Origin: Rhodovulum sp.
GTDB taxonomy: Bacteria; Pseudomonadota; Alphaproteobacteria; Rhodobacterales; Rhodobacteraceae
Reading direction: 5' to 3'
Length of the DNA: 64,000 nt
NCBI GenBank assembly: GCA_020637615.1
Contig: JACKKC010000017.1
Coordinates: 1-64,000, forward strand
The stretch's first letter is position 1. Every line of letters begins with the position of its first letter. Made by a program: the position numbers and the translations under genes. Shown one piece after another: positions 34,771 to 42,384 of this stretch. The notes beneath the pieces are model-generated. The model saw only the letters and a program-made list of their open reading frames with translations. It had not been told where the DNA came from and made no database searches.

Positions 34771-35769
34771 ATGTCAACATCGTCCCGCTCGGAGACCGCT
34801 GCGGACACCTCCCGAAGGCCCGCGTCCGGCAGGGGCGACAGCCCCACTTTCTGGGGCCGGCTCTCCAATGCCGGTCCCTACCGCGCAGTCACCGATTACG
34901 TCTTCGGCTCGACCCGCCGGCAATTCGTCCTGCTGGCGGCCTTCCCGATCTTCTGGATCCTGTTCGCCCATCTCGGGCCGATCCTGCAAATGATCCGCGT
35001 GAGCTTTCTCGATTCCTATCCGCCTTCGGTCGGGCACACGCCGCATTTCACCCTGGACAACTGGCGGACCTTCTTCACCGAGGTGATCTTTCTCAGGCCG
35101 TTCTTCCGCACGCTGGTGTTCTCGGTGGTGCTGACCTTCGCCACCCTCGTGCTGGTCTATCCGGTTGCCTATTTCCTGTCGCGCCACGTCAAACGCGACA
35201 ACCAGATGCTGTTACTGCTGCTGCTGCTGATCCCGTTCTGGGTCGGCGAGATCGTGCGCACCTATGCGATCATGATCCTTCTGGGCAATACCGGCGCCGT
35301 GAACCTGATCCTGAAGGCGCTGGGCCTGATCGAGCAGCCGATCGCGTTCATGTATACCAACTTCTCGCTCAGCTTCGGTATCGTCTATCTGACTTCGCTC
35401 TACATGCTGATGCCGCTCTATTCGGCGCTCGAGAAGATTCCCCAGAGCTTTTCCGAGGCGGCGGCCGATCTGGGGGCCGGGCCCTGGACACGGTTCCGGC
35501 GCGTCATATTGCCCCTGTCGCTCGAAGGGATCTCCTCGGGCTGCACGCTGGTCTTCCTGATCTCGACCGGCCTCTACGCCACGCCGATCCTGCTGGGCGG
35601 TCCCAGCACCACGCTGTTTTCCGAGACCATCGCCGGGTTCTTCCACGTCGCGGGCGACGAATGGCCGACCGGGGCCGCCTTCTCGACGATCATGCTGCTG
35701 ACGGCGCTCGTCCTCTCCGGAACCTTCATGAAGCTGATGGGCGCCCTGCAGAAGGGGGGGCGGAAATGA
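34771..35769 (+). CDS. ABC transporter permease (PotB-like)
   Basis: 332 residues with six membrane spans and the permease loop EAAADLGAGPWTRFRRVILP (EAA motif). AAGGAG precedes the ATG at 34771. First of two paired permeases for the polyamine/opine-type ABC importer of this operon. It ends in a 4-base overlap with the second permease gene. Confidence 0.92.
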   Translation: MSTSSRSETAADTSRRPASGRGDSPTFWGRLSNAGPYRAVTDYVFGSTRRQFVLLAAFPIFWILFAHLGPILQMIRVSFLDSYPPSVGHTPHFTLDNWRTFFTEVIFLRPFFRTLVFSVVLTFATLVLVYPVAYFLSRHVKRDNQMLLLLLLLIPFWVGEIVRTYAIMILLGNTGAVNLILKALGLIEQPIAFMYTNFSLSFGIVYLTSLYMLMPLYSALEKIPQSFSEAAADLGAGPWTRFRRVILPLSLEGISSGCTLVFLISTGLYATPILLGGPSTTLFSETIAGFFHVAGDEWPTGAAFSTIMLLTALVLSGTFMKLMGALQKGGRK

Positions 35770-36551
35770 CCCGCAACACGCGCATCCTGATGTCGATCAT
35801 CTACTGGGCGTTCGTGGTCTATCTGTTCGTGCCGCTGGTGCTGATGGTCCTGATGGGATTCAAGGATTCGAAGTTCATCGGCTTCCCGATCAAGTCCTGG
35901 ACGCTCGACTGGTACATCGGCGTCTTCAGGGACACCGAAGTGATCAGCGTCTTCGTCTATTCGACGACGATCGCTGTGGCGAGCACGGCCATCTCGCTGA
36001 CCGTCGGCACCTGGATCTCGGTGCTGCTCGCCGGGCGGTCGTTCTTCGGCCGCACCGTTATCTTCGGGCTGACCGTCCTGCCGGCGGTCATTCCCGGGAT
36101 CATCTCGGCGATCTCCTTCCGCATCTTCGCCCGGCTGCTCGGCATCGAGACGGGCATGTTCGCGATCATCTGGGCGCATGCGGTGCACAACGTGCCCTTC
36201 GTCGCGCTGGTGGTCATGGCGCGGCTGGCGACGCTGCCGGCGAGCCATACCGAGGCGGCGATGGATCTCGGCGCGGACAGGTTCGTCAGCTTCTTCCGGA
36301 TCACGCTGCCCTATCTCAAGCCGGCGCTGATCGGGGCCGGCGTGTTCTGCATGCTCCTGAGCTTCGACGACTTCGTGCGCTCCTTCTTCCTGGGGGGCTA
36401 CGAGCCGACGCTGCCGGTGCTGATCTTCTCGAAGCTGCGCTCGGGGATGTCGCCGGAAATCAACGCCATCGCCACCGTCGTGCTGATCATGACCGCGGTG
36501 CTGGGCATCTGGGCCGAACGCTCGATGCGTCGCATGGGCAAGGGGACCTGA
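35766..36551 (+). CDS. ABC transporter permease (PotC-like)
   Basis: 261 residues, six spans, EAA loop TEAAMDLGADRFVSFFRITL. Begins MTRNTRILMSIIYWAFVVYL, with the PotC-like LSFDDFVRSFFLGGYEPTLP near the end. Coupled by overlap to the first permease and followed three bases later by the ATPase gene. Confidence 0.92.
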   Translation: MTRNTRILMSIIYWAFVVYLFVPLVLMVLMGFKDSKFIGFPIKSWTLDWYIGVFRDTEVISVFVYSTTIAVASTAISLTVGTWISVLLAGRSFFGRTVIFGLTVLPAVIPGIISAISFRIFARLLGIETGMFAIIWAHAVHNVPFVALVVMARLATLPASHTEAAMDLGADRFVSFFRITLPYLKPALIGAGVFCMLLSFDDFVRSFFLGGYEPTLPVLIFSKLRSGMSPEINAIATVVLIMTAVLGIWAERSMRRMGKGT

Positions 36552-36554
36552 AGA

Positions 36555-37628
36555 ATGCCGACCACCGAAGATCCGATCGTCCATATCGACGGCATCTCCA
36601 AGTCCTTCGGCAAGACCGTCGCCTTGCAGAGACTCGACATGAAGATCCGTCCGGGTGAATTCGTCACCTTTCTCGGACCTTCCGGCTGCGGAAAGTCGAC
36701 CACGCTGCGGCTCCTCGGCGGCTTCGCGCAGCCCGACAGCGGCCGGATCGTGTTGGGCGGCGAGGACGTGACCCGGCTGCCGCCGAACAAGCGCAGGGTC
36801 AACATGGTATTCCAGGACTATGCTCTCTTTCCCCACATGACGGTGACGCGAAACATCACCTTCGGGCTCGAGCTCAAGCGCATGACCAGGGACAGGATTG
36901 CCGCGCGGTTGGACGAGCTTCTGTCGTTCCTCGAGCTCGACGCCTTCCGGGACCGCTTTCCCGACCAGCTGTCCGGCGGGCAGCGGCAGCGCGTGGCACT
37001 GGCGCGCGCACTGGCGCCGGATCCGGATCTGCTTCTGCTCGACGAGCCCCTGGGTGCGCTCGATGCGCGGCTGCGTGCGCAGGTCCAGCTGGAACTCAAG
37101 GACATCCAGCGTCGGACCGGCAAGACCTTCTTTTTCGTCACCCACGACCAGGACGAGGCGCTGACCATGTCCGACCGGATCGTGGTCATGAACCAGGGCC
37201 GGGTTGAGCAGGACGGCACGCCCGAGGATCTCTATCTGCGCCCGAAGAGCCGCTTCGTCGCCGAGTTCATCGGCGAGACCAATCTGCTGAGCGGTCCGGT
37301 CAGGCACGCCGATGACGGCAGGGTCGCCATCGACTGGTTCGGGATGCAGATCGAGGGCCGGGCCTTCGACAGCACCCCGCGCCCCGGCGACATGGTGACG
37401 GCGGCGCTGCGGCTCGAGAAGGTCGGCTTCTTCGACGCCCGTCCCGAGACCGGGAACGCGGTGCAGGGCAGGGTGGTCAACCGCGTCTTCAAGGGCAGCC
37501 GCACGGCGGTGGATGTGCGCGTCGGCGATGCCGGCGCGGCGATCCTCAAGGCCTATGTGGACCGGGAGGTGCCCGACGATGTGTGGCTCGGCTGGGATCC
37601 GGCAAATCTGGCGGTGCTCCAGGATTGA
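36555..37628 (+). CDS. ABC transporter ATP-binding protein (PotA-like)
   Basis: 357 residues. Walker A GPSGCGKSTT (about 41-50), Q-loop VFQDYALFPHMTV, signature LSGGQRQRVALARAL, Walker B LLLLDEPLGALDARLRAQ, H-loop FFVTHDQDEAL, then a C-terminal TOBE-type domain with DGTPEDLYLRPKSRFVAEFI. It powers the importer encoded just upstream. Intact. Confidence 0.95.
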   Translation: MPTTEDPIVHIDGISKSFGKTVALQRLDMKIRPGEFVTFLGPSGCGKSTTLRLLGGFAQPDSGRIVLGGEDVTRLPPNKRRVNMVFQDYALFPHMTVTRNITFGLELKRMTRDRIAARLDELLSFLELDAFRDRFPDQLSGGQRQRVALARALAPDPDLLLLDEPLGALDARLRAQVQLELKDIQRRTGKTFFFVTHDQDEALTMSDRIVVMNQGRVEQDGTPEDLYLRPKSRFVAEFIGETNLLSGPVRHADDGRVAIDWFGMQIEGRAFDSTPRPGDMVTAALRLEKVGFFDARPETGNAVQGRVVNRVFKGSRTAVDVRVGDAGAAILKAYVDREVPDDVWLGWDPANLAVLQD

Positions 37629-37684
37629 GCCCGCCCACGGCCGAAAATAACCCCGCCGCCCCACACACCCATCGGAGGAGCAGC

Positions 37685-38638
37685 ATGAACAAGCGCGAAC
37701 GATTCTACGCCGCCGTCGCGGGGGCGCCGGTCGACCGACCTCCGCTGTCGGTCTGGATGCATTTCGTCACTCCCTATGCGACGGGCCTGCAGGGGGCGGC
37801 CCGGCATTGCGAGTTCTTGCGCCAATACGACTGGGACCTGGCAAAGGCGGTCAGCGACTACCGCCATCCCTTGCCCGATGGCATGGAGACGGTCGCGACA
37901 CCCGCCGACATGGCCCGCATCACCGTGCAGCCGATGGATCATCCGACCTATGCCAACCAGATCGCGCTGCTGAACGGCATCCGGGCGGAACTCGGCGAGG
38001 ACTGGCCGGTGGTCGACACCACCTTCGACCCCATCCAGCAGGTCCTGCGCCACGCCGGTTTCTCGGCGTTGCGCGTGATCCTCGACAATCCGCGCGCGGC
38101 CAGGCCGATGCTCGAGGCCGTGACCGAAACCGTCATCCGCTACATGCGCGAACTGGCGGCGAACGGTATCGACGGCGTCTTCTACTCGACCCGTGCAGCG
38201 GCGACCGAGGCTTGCGTCCAAGGCTATGCCCGGGACGCCTATGAAGAGCTATTGCGGCCCTACGATCTCGCCATCCTCGGGGAGTCCAGGGGCGTGGTGC
38301 GCATGCTCCACGCCTGCAAGAACCATCTCGACCTCGACCGGGTGGCCGACTACCCGCACGAGGTCCTGAGCTGGGCCGCGCATGACCCGACCTGTCCGAC
38401 CATCGCCGAGATGCGCCAGCGCACCGGGAAGTGCATCATGGGCGGGATCGACCAGGCCAGGGTGGTCGAACAGTCGCGCCCCGAGATCCGCTGCGACATC
38501 GACGCGGCGCTTGCGGTGACCGGAGGCCGGAACTTCATCCTGGCGCCGGGCTGCACCTTCGGCTCGAACGCGCCGGCCCATGTCTTCGACACGATCGCCG
38601 AATACGGCCGCGACAGGGACGCGGCGGTGGCCGCCTAG
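37685..38638 (+). CDS. UroD-like zinc methyltransferase
   Basis: 317 residues from ATG 37685 (GGAGGAGCAGC before it). It belongs to the uroporphyrinogen-decarboxylase superfamily (ANGIDGVFYSTRAAATEACV, CIMGGID, ILAPGCTFGS) but lacks the N-terminal RQAGRYLPEY decarboxylase motif. It has His209-x-Cys211 (MLHACKNHL) and Cys290 (APGC), about 78 residues apart, the same H-x-C-xn-C zinc pattern as MtaA/CmuA-type methylcobamide methyltransferases. I infer that it moves a methyl group from a corrinoid protein or methylated substrate to a thiol or pterin. It sits in the operon with the ABC transporter and two dehydrogenases. Confidence 0.78.
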   Translation: MNKRERFYAAVAGAPVDRPPLSVWMHFVTPYATGLQGAARHCEFLRQYDWDLAKAVSDYRHPLPDGMETVATPADMARITVQPMDHPTYANQIALLNGIRAELGEDWPVVDTTFDPIQQVLRHAGFSALRVILDNPRAARPMLEAVTETVIRYMRELAANGIDGVFYSTRAAATEACVQGYARDAYEELLRPYDLAILGESRGVVRMLHACKNHLDLDRVADYPHEVLSWAAHDPTCPTIAEMRQRTGKCIMGGIDQARVVEQSRPEIRCDIDAALAVTGGRNFILAPGCTFGSNAPAHVFDTIAEYGRDRDAAVAA

Positions 38639-38648
38639 GGGCCGGGCG

Positions 38649-39521
38649 ATGGCGCGGGAGCAGTCGGTCGGTTTCATCGGGCTGGGTATCATGGGGGGCG
38701 CGATGGCGCGCCGTCTGATGGCGGCGGGCCATGCGGTGCATGTCCATGCCAGGAACCGCGACCGCGCCGCGCCGTTTCTTCGAGAGGGGGCCCTCTGGGC
38801 CGACGGTGCCGCGGCGCTCGCCCGAAGCTGCGCCACCGTCCTCACCATCGTCGGCGGGCCAAAGGACGTGGCGGAACTCTATCTCGGCGAGGATGGCCTG
38901 GTCGCCAACGCCGCGCCGGGGGATTGCCTGGTCGACATGACCACCTCCGCGCCGGATCTGGCCCGCCGGATCGCCGCCGAGGCGGCCGGCCGGGGCGTGA
39001 TGGCGCTGGATGCCCCCGTCACCGGCGGCGCGCCGGGGGCCGAGGCGGGGACGCTCACCTTCATGGTGGGCGGCGAGGCGACTGCGCTCGCGGCGGTGCA
39101 GCCGCTGCTCGAGGTGATGGGCAGCAGGGTCTTCGCGATGGGCGCCGCCGGCGCCGGCCAGATCGCCAAGGCCAGCAACCAGATCGCGGTGGCGGGCATC
39201 CTGCTCGGTCTCGCCGAGGCGCTGGCCTTCGCCGAAGCCTCCGGCCTCGCGCCCGGCAAGGTGCAGGAGGTGCTTGCGACCGGCACCGCCGGTGGTCCGT
39301 TGATGCAGCGCCTCGGCCCGAAGATGGCCGCCGGCAATCCCGAGGTGAGCTTCACCATCGAGCATTTCATCAAGGATCTGGGCATCGCCATCGCCGCCAT
39401 GCCGGAGGGCGCGACAAGACTTGCCGCCGCCGCGCTCTGCCGGGATCTCTACGCCGGGCTTGCCGATGCCGGCGGTGGCCGGAAGGGCCTCCAGGCGCTC
39501 ATCGAGTACTACCGGGATTAG
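38649..39521 (+). CDS. Beta-hydroxyacid dehydrogenase (HIBADH family)
   Basis: 290 residues. Rossmann start VGFIGLGIMGGAMARRLMAA, second signature DAPVTGGAPGAEAGTLTFMV, catalytic Lys in GAAGAGQIAKASNQIAVAGI. It oxidises a 2-methyl or 3-hydroxy acid such as 3-hydroxyisobutyrate, tartronate semialdehyde or relatives. It starts 10 bases after the UroD-like gene, so the two are co-transcribed. No other enzyme in the operon fixes its exact substrate. Confidence 0.85.
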   Translation: MAREQSVGFIGLGIMGGAMARRLMAAGHAVHVHARNRDRAAPFLREGALWADGAAALARSCATVLTIVGGPKDVAELYLGEDGLVANAAPGDCLVDMTTSAPDLARRIAAEAAGRGVMALDAPVTGGAPGAEAGTLTFMVGGEATALAAVQPLLEVMGSRVFAMGAAGAGQIAKASNQIAVAGILLGLAEALAFAEASGLAPGKVQEVLATGTAGGPLMQRLGPKMAAGNPEVSFTIEHFIKDLGIAIAAMPEGATRLAAAALCRDLYAGLADAGGGRKGLQALIEYYRD

Positions 39522-39675
39522 GGCCTGCCCAGGTCGTGATCGCGCGCCGGATAGACCATGCCGTCAATCTGAAACCGCGTGACGAAGCAGAAGGGAGATG
39601 TGCAAACAAAGGCCCCAAGAAATCGTCGCGGGCCGACGGCATTCTCCAGGCAAGTCATTCAGCCGATGCCGCGAC

Positions 39676-40143
39676 CTATTTGCGGATCCTGCGGCGGTCC
39701 TCGGAGAAGGATGTCTGAAGGTGGGTGGCGGCGATGCGGCTCTCGATCGAGCGAATCTTCGGCGGCGGGGCAGTCTCCGCAACCGAGCGGACAAGGGCGA
39801 GCAGCGAGTCGCGCGTTTCGGGGTCGGCAATGGAGCGATAGGCGCTCTCGAGGGCGAAGATCTCGTTGGGCTCCGTGCCTGGATCCCCGGGCGCAGACTC
39901 ACCTCCCGGAAGCGAGACGAGGCCGTCGTAGAAGAACTGCACGGGCACACCGAGAAATCCCGCGAGAAGATACAGCCTTCCTGCGCCGACGCGGTTGGTG
40001 CCCTTCTCGTATTTCTGCACCTGGCTGAAGGTCAGGCCGAGATGCCGGGCGAGCCGTGCCTGGCTGATGCCGAGCGCCTCCCGGCGCTGCCGCATTCGTC
40101 GGCCAACCCAAGCGTCGATTTCACCGGCCGACTTCGTCGTCAT
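39676..40143 (-). CDS. XRE-family transcriptional regulator
   Basis: 155 residues from ATG 40143. Cro/CI-type HTH: RRMRQRREALGISQARLARH, LGLTFSQVQKYEKGTNRV, followed by GAGRLYLLAGFLGVPVQFFY, a layout seen in many Rhodobacterales regulators; a helical C terminus follows. Convergent with the HIBADH gene; luxI lies 160 bases upstream in the same direction. It could regulate either cluster, and no target is proven. Confidence 0.85.
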   Translation of the reverse strand: MTTKSAGEIDAWVGRRMRQRREALGISQARLARHLGLTFSQVQKYEKGTNRVGAGRLYLLAGFLGVPVQFFYDGLVSLPGGESAPGDPGTEPNEIFALESAYRSIADPETRDSLLALVRSVAETAPPPKIRSIESRIAATHLQTSFSEDRRRIRK

Positions 40144-40304
40144 GGACCAACTCGCTTCCAGAACCCGCCAATGGCTTCGGTTTTCATCTAGAGCGGGAAG
40201 TGGTCCCTTTAGAAACCTGTACAATTGTATAGCACTTCGCACCTGAAGCGGTGCGGCGCCGGCAACGGGTCCGTTCTGCCCCGTAATCATAATCCGCAGA
40301 ACAC

Positions 40305-40913
40305 TTATTCAGCGGCGATGAGATGCGAGGTCCGCATGGCGGGCATCCGCAGGACGGCGTATCGGCGACCGTCGGCCTCGCTGAAATATGACTCGCCATC
40401 CTGGCTGACCGAGAAGCCGAGTTGTCGTAATGCGCGCATCAGCGAGGGGCGAGTCAGGGTCACCATTTCGATACCGCCAAAGCGATTCGCGATCTCGATC
40501 AGGCCTTCGACGATCAAGGCGAGGCAATCTGCACGCTCGGATTGTGTCCGCACCCGGTCCGAGGTGACCAGCCGGGTGCATTCCCAGACCTCGTCCGAGG
40601 CGATATCGCCTTGCAGCACTTCGGCCGGGATCTGGTCGATGCGTCCCTGCTGGGCGTCCCGCAACATGTAAGTGTGCCGGCCCCAGACGGCGCTCGTTGG
40701 CATGATCCGCGCCCCGCCAATCACCTCGCCGCGCCGGAGCACCAGAGAGTAATACGCGCATGGGTTGTCGTACTGGTCCATCTCGACATCGTCGTTGTGC
40801 GGGATGTCCCATCGGAGCGCGTCGACGAAGAACGTCTTGCGCAAGCGCAGATAATCGTGAAATGCCGAACCGTGCCGGTGCTGGCCGAGAAAATCGAAGG
40901 TAATGTTGTGCAT
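40305..40913 (-). CDS. luxI: Acyl-homoserine-lactone synthase
   Basis: 202 residues of the LuxI family. The invariant residues are present: Arg25 (RLRKTFF), Trp35 (RWDIP), Asp46 and Asp49 (EMDQYD), Arg69 (GGARIMPT) and Glu111/Arg114 (WECTRLV). It makes an acyl-homoserine lactone signal from SAM and an acyl carrier. The RBS GGAGAG is part of a perfect inverted repeat (next entry). luxR lies directly upstream but is frameshifted. Confidence 0.93.
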   Translation of the reverse strand: MHNITFDFLGQHRHGSAFHDYLRLRKTFFVDALRWDIPHNDDVEMDQYDNPCAYYSLVLRRGEVIGGARIMPTSAVWGRHTYMLRDAQQGRIDQIPAEVLQGDIASDEVWECTRLVTSDRVRTQSERADCLALIVEGLIEIANRFGGIEMVTLTRPSLMRALRQLGFSVSQDGESYFSEADGRRYAVLRMPAMRTSHLIAAE

Positions 40914-40917
40914 GATT

Positions 40918-40938
40918 CACTCTCCAAGGTGGAGAGTG
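40918..40938 (-). promoter_or_regulatory. Inverted repeat over the luxI ribosome site
   Basis: Half-sites CACTCTCCA and TGGAGAGTG, 9 bp each, perfect, separated by three bases, end 4 bases before the luxI ATG. In the mRNA they would fold into a hairpin that buries the Shine-Dalgarno GGAGAG. The same dyad could instead be a repressor operator; it is too close to the start codon to be a usual activating lux box. Confidence 0.6.
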
Positions 40939-41031
40939 GATTTAAGCCCCTATGCAACCTCTTGTTAATAGTCGTTCTGCGACCAGAGACAAAGCTGCAT
41001 TGTGTTTCTTAAGAGGGGTGTCGGAATCTGG

Positions 41032-41629
41032 CTAGATCATCCCAAGCATAGTTGCTCTCGCGGCAGCCTGGGATCCAGTTTTTGCATTCAACTTGACACG
41101 GGCGCTCTTGAGTCTTTGCTTAATAGCGCTCTCCGAGATTCCGAGAAGGCATGCTATTTCTTTCATGAGCAGCCCGTTTTTCACGAGGCTCAATGTCTCC
41201 AACTCGGCAGCAGTAAGATTCCTCGGCCGTGCATGCGCCAAATGGGACTGAATAAGCAATTCGTTCAGAAGTTGCATTTCTTCAGTCTTGTAATCGCGGT
41301 CCGACCTGAAGAAGAACCCGAAGGACCGCTGGCCCGCATCGCCGGCGTCGAGGAAGCTCGCCACCGCGCCGAAGTTCAGCCCGTGGGCCCTGGCGAGTTC
41401 GATGACGCCCTGACTGTCGTTCGCGCCGAGTTCGCCCCACCGGGTGATGCCGCAATTCCGATAGGCCCAGACCATCGCCGGATCATGCACGATCAAACCG
41501 CTGACGGTGTATTCGCGGAACCCAGGCCGCGGGCAGGTGGTTGTGCTCGACCATCGGGAAGGCGTAGCCGACACGAATAGCGACGTAGAAGCCTGCGGGA
41601 GCGAGTGGAGCGATCTCGTTCGGATTCAT
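41032..41629 (-). pseudogene. luxR: LuxR quorum-sensing regulator, frameshifted
   Basis: ATG 41629 opens MNPNEIAPLAPAGFYVAIRV to NHLPAAW, the start of an autoinducer-binding domain, then leaves frame. The next frame resumes with FREYTVSGLIVHDPAMVWAY and runs to 41032 with a LuxR-type HTH: LTAAELETLSLVKNGLLMKE, IACLLGISESAIKQRLKSAR. An extra base in a GGG run (41521-41523) separates them. Restored length is about 198 residues, normal for the small LuxR type. As it stands the regulator next to luxI is broken. Confidence 0.82.
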
Positions 41630-41770
41630 CAGGCTCCTCGTCTCGATTCGGTTCTGGTTCTCAACAAACGGGCTTCCGTGGCCGCTCGGGAGCAACTACT
41701 TTCATCCCGCGGCGAGACTATGCCGGTAATCGCGATCGTGCAACCATGTCGCGAGCCGCGAGGGAAGGCG

Positions 41771-42250
41771 ATGCAACGGGCGAGTATAGCGGCCCTGCTT
41801 CACGAGATCGACCGGCTCAGCCCGGCCGGTTTCGCGGTGGCCATGCATATCCGCTTCACCCGGCCGACCTATCTGTTCCAGACCTATGCCAAGCGCTGGA
41901 TGGATCACTACTCGGCGAAGGGCATGGTGGTGCATGACCCGCTGGTGCACTGGGGCCTGCAGAACGTGGGACGGATCCGCTGGTCGGAGCTCGAGGCGAT
42001 CGACAGCCACGGCGTGCTGGAGGCGGCCAAGGATTTCGGGCTGATGAACGGTGCCTCGATTTCGGTGGTCATCGACGGATCGCGCAGCATTTCGGGCTTC
42101 GCCCGCGCCGACCGGGAATACACCGATGCGGAGATGCAGGAGCTCGAGGAGATCCTCGTCGCGCTGCATCTCGCCACCACCGGCTTGGGCGATCTCAGCG
42201 AGAGCGACCAGCGCGCGCTCACAGAGCTCTCGATCAAGCTGACCCATTGA
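41771..42250 (+). CDS. LuxR-type signal-binding protein without HTH
   Basis: 159 residues from ATG 41771 (AGGGAAGG just before; an ATG at 41720 would add 17). It is an autoinducer-binding domain: SPAGFAVAMHIRFTRPTYLF, QTYAKRWMDHYSAKGMVVHD, PLVHWGLQNVGRIRWSELEA, GASISVVIDGSRSISGFARA. It ends ALTELSIKLTH where the DNA-binding HTH should begin, and none of the three downstream frames shows an HTH. It is divergent from luxR and a paralogue of it. I infer a possible signal sink or anti-activator. Confidence 0.78.
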   Translation: MQRASIAALLHEIDRLSPAGFAVAMHIRFTRPTYLFQTYAKRWMDHYSAKGMVVHDPLVHWGLQNVGRIRWSELEAIDSHGVLEAAKDFGLMNGASISVVIDGSRSISGFARADREYTDAEMQELEEILVALHLATTGLGDLSESDQRALTELSIKLTH

Positions 42251-42384
42251 CGGGTGGGTATCGGACGGGACATGTCGCGGATGGTGCCTGTGGCGGCGGA
42301 AACCACCGGACGGCGGCCGGATGCGGCGGCTAGACGGAAGGCGAGTCGAGCGACGTGCCGTCGCTCGTGTGGGAGGACGTGGCG

